64,000 nucleotides of DNA from Lysinibacillus alkalisoli (lineage in GTDB: Bacteria > Bacillota > Bacilli > Bacillales_A > Planococcaceae): contig NZ_BMJT01000007.1 of NCBI RefSeq assembly GCF_014643595.1, positions 146,601-210,600 on the forward strand, read 5' to 3'. Under the pieces are notes generated by a model. The model was not told the DNA's origin. It made no database searches and saw only the letters and a program-made list of their open reading frames with translations. The position numbers were made by a program, and so were the translations under genes. Positions 62,865 through 64,000 of this stretch are shown here, one piece after another (position 1 is the stretch's first letter; each line of letters opens with the position of its first letter).

Positions 62865-62896
62865 ATATTTATAGCTGCTAATCGCAGCTGCCTCCC
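62865..62896 (-). promoter_or_regulatory. Ribosome site of ysgA spaced by a hairpin
   Basis: GGGAGG (62896-62891) is followed by the hairpin AGCTGC-GATTA-GCAGCT (62889-62873) and 8 nt to the ATG. The hairpin, if formed, brings the effective spacing from 26 to 9 nt. No other purine-rich site is near the start. Confidence 0.45.
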
Positions 62897-62942
62897 TTAC
62901 TACATATTATTTTTATTATAACGTATCTTCGCACTGTAAAAG

Positions 62943-63398
62943 CTATAATTTCAACATTAAATAACCTACTTCAAGACATTTACGTGCAATGGTTGCTAAT
63001 GAAGCCTTGACATATACCCTGTAGCCATTATCATCTAACTCTAGATAGCTACCTTTCTCAGCTGCTGGATATGTTTTAAAGTCTAATGTAAATAAGTATA
63101 ATGTTTTTTCTTGCGACATTTTTAACTGAATTGCAAATACAGGCGTCCCGCCAATAAATAATGGTGGTAAACGCTTAACACCTAAAATATGTCTTGATCC
63201 TGATAACCTTCCAGCTAACGAACTGCCATTAGCTAAACACATTTTATCTATAATGGTTACTGGGCTATGTGTTGTATAAAATTTATCATTTTTTGTAATA
63301 ATTCTCGCTAGGTAGTTACTATGCATACATGGTTCAATTAATAAAATTTCTTTTGTAACCATCGGTGAAGCTATATCATTTTTGTACCATACTAACAT
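62943..63398 (-). CDS. comK: Short ComK-like competence transcription factor
   Basis: 151 residues. The pattern of ComK is seen: ARIITKNDKFYTTHSPVTIIDKMC (residues 31-54), GSSLAGRLSG (58-67), then KRLPPLFI where family members have KPPI. The C-terminal half (NGYRVYVKASLATIARKCLE) fits the last ComK block. It is about 40 residues shorter than Bacillus subtilis ComK at the C-terminus, and the FPT motif is replaced by AIQ. ComK activates DNA uptake genes and itself. GGAGGCG precedes the ATG. The assignment is from recognition alone. Confidence 0.75.
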   Translation of the reverse strand: MLVWYKNDIASPMVTKEILLIEPCMHSNYLARIITKNDKFYTTHSPVTIIDKMCLANGSSLAGRLSGSRHILGVKRLPPLFIGGTPVFAIQLKMSQEKTLYLFTLDFKTYPAAEKGSYLELDDNGYRVYVKASLATIARKCLEVGYLMLKL

Positions 63399-63834
63399 AT
63401 GCCAACGCCTCCAAAATAAATTACTTTCTACAGACTAATGACTACATACAATTCACCTTGTACAACTTACCATGTATTCTACAATTTAAAATCTGTTAAT
63501 TCAATCTTTTCTTATCATATTTTTGAAGTTTTTATCTTTTTTGTATATCAAAATAACTAGTAAAATTCACTTTTATAATGGTCTATCCTTAAGTTATTCA
63601 TTATAGAATACTGCTTTAAATAGCGTACCTTTATTTTATTATCATAAATTTTTACTTTTAAATTTCCATTTTTTTATGAATGCTTTTTGTAATAATAACG
63701 ATAAATATCACTTTTTTTAGGTATTATGCTATTTTAAACAAATGTATCTTTTTCAGCTTTTTCTCATGATTTGTGAAGGATTATAGATCAATTCCTTACC
63801 TAGATCTACATCTCCGATTTATTTGAAAAGAAAA
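63399..63834. other. Long AT-rich region upstream of comK
   Basis: About 436 nt without a gene, strikingly AT-rich. It is the upstream region of comK on the minus strand and should hold its promoter. A perfect AAAA-N5-TTTT ComK-type half box lies at 63562-63574 and a near match (AAAT-TTCCA-TTTT) at 63661-63673. No RNA gene was recognised. Confidence 0.45.
63562..63574. promoter_or_regulatory. Candidate ComK AT-box
   Basis: AAAATTCACTTTT matches the AAAA-N5-TTTT unit bound by ComK dimers, about 165 bp upstream of the comK start. A properly spaced second perfect unit was not found, and the region is AT-rich, so chance is possible. Confidence 0.3.
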
Positions 63835-63865
63835 AAGCACTCAAGACGAAACGTCTTAAGTGCTT
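63835..63865 (-). terminator. Intrinsic terminator after tRNA genes
   Basis: AAGCACT then AAGACG (63835-63848) pairs with CGTCTT then AGTGCTT (63852-63865), with one mismatch. TTTTTCTTTTC follows on the minus strand, right after tRNA-Glu. Confidence 0.85.
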
Positions 63866-63867
63866 GA

Positions 63868-63940
63868 TGACCCCTACGGGATTCGAACCCGTGTTACCGC
63901 CGTGAAAGGGCGGTGTCTTAACCGCTTGACCAAGGGGGCC
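63868..63940 (-). tRNA. tRNA-Glu (anticodon TTC) with an extra acceptor base
   Basis: Minus-strand cloverleaf with anticodon stem CCGCC/GGCGG, loop CTTTCAC and anticodon TTC, D-arm GGTCAAGCGGTTAAGAC and T arm ACGGG-TTCGAAT-CCCGT. The 5' end reads GGCCCCCTTGG while the 3' strand is AGGGGTCA. That is one C more than the Bacillus gene (GGCCCCTTGG), leaving an unpaired or mismatched position in the acceptor stem. The encoded 3' end is TCA, not CCA. Identity is certain; function of this copy is less so. Confidence 0.88.
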
Positions 63941-63967
63941 TTGCCTTTTTTCTACCACTCAACATGA

Positions 63968-64000
63968 TGGCGGAGAAGGAGGGATTCGAACCCTCGCGCC
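63968..64000 (-). tRNA. 3' end of a tRNA-Ser, cut by window edge
   Basis: The last 33 nt contain, on the minus strand, a variable-arm end GGCGCGAG, a T arm GGGTTCGAATCCC, the acceptor strand CTTCTCC, discriminator G and encoded CCA. This 3' end fits class II serine tRNAs, most like the GCT isoacceptor, but the anticodon is outside the window. Confidence 0.75.

Noticed and set aside
1..64000. CRISPR arrays, insertion sequences, prophage, toxin-antitoxin or restriction modules
   Set aside because: No regularly spaced repeats, transposase or integrase motifs, or phage structural genes were seen in either strand.

Overview
The window reads as a chromosomal segment of a low-GC Gram-positive rod of the order Bacillales, most likely family Planococcaceae (Caryophanaceae). 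The right half (about 28.8-63.4 kb) follows the gene order I know from Bacillus subtilis around sdh, fad and pheST: ysnB-rdgB-rph, racE, a YsmA-like thioesterase, sdhBAC/yslB, lysC, uvrC, trxA, etfA-etfB-fadB-fadR-lcfA, yshE (DUF350), mutS2, polX, cvpA-like, zapA, rnhC, pheT-pheS and ysgA. The spore-associated genes gerE and gerM, present at this locus in B. subtilis, are absent here. That fits a non-spore-forming genus such as Kurthia, but the genus is inference.

Left part (0-28.8 kb, accessory). In order: a partial secreted protein; a Bcr/CflA-type efflux pump preceded by a 26-codon leader ORF; an LCP protein in an operon with an XRE-DUF1232 protein under a strong inverted-repeat operator; an FtsX-type ABC exporter with a small anchored protein, next to a LysR / response regulator / histidine kinase operon; a divergent DMT exporter; a BCCT osmolyte transporter; a COG2403-like P-loop protein related to cyclic 2,3-diphosphoglycerate synthetase; the tryptophan-degrading kynU-kynB-kynA operon with an NSS-family transporter and a divergent TetR regulator; a GNAT acetyltransferase whose promoter is embedded in a large palindrome; TPP-riboswitch-controlled tenA; an OatA-like acyltransferase; and a small-peptide utilisation cluster (unfamiliar three-domain regulator, YfcC-type carrier, M20 peptidase, divergent dipeptide epimerase).

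Right part (28.8-64 kb, mostly conserved core). tRNA-Arg(TCT) is followed by nucleotide and RNA housekeeping genes, glutamate racemase, an acyl-CoA degradation operon (acyl-CoA dehydrogenase, SDR, TetR, phosphotransferase-like) inserted between sdhB and the thioesterase gene, succinate dehydrogenase, and a soluble zinc-binding-domain chemoreceptor inserted between yslB and lysC. lysC sits behind a lysine riboswitch, but its kinase-domain signature motifs are eroded. The fatty-acid operon lcfA-fadR-fadB-etfB-etfA carries a FadR-type operator. pheST has a T-box leader. A short ComK homologue follows ysgA, and the window ends in tRNA-Glu (with an odd extra base) and a partial tRNA-Ser.

Regulation is unusually legible: one TPP riboswitch, one lysine riboswitch, one T-box, many intrinsic terminators and several dyad operators. 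I saw no insertion sequences, prophage genes, CRISPR arrays or rRNA genes.
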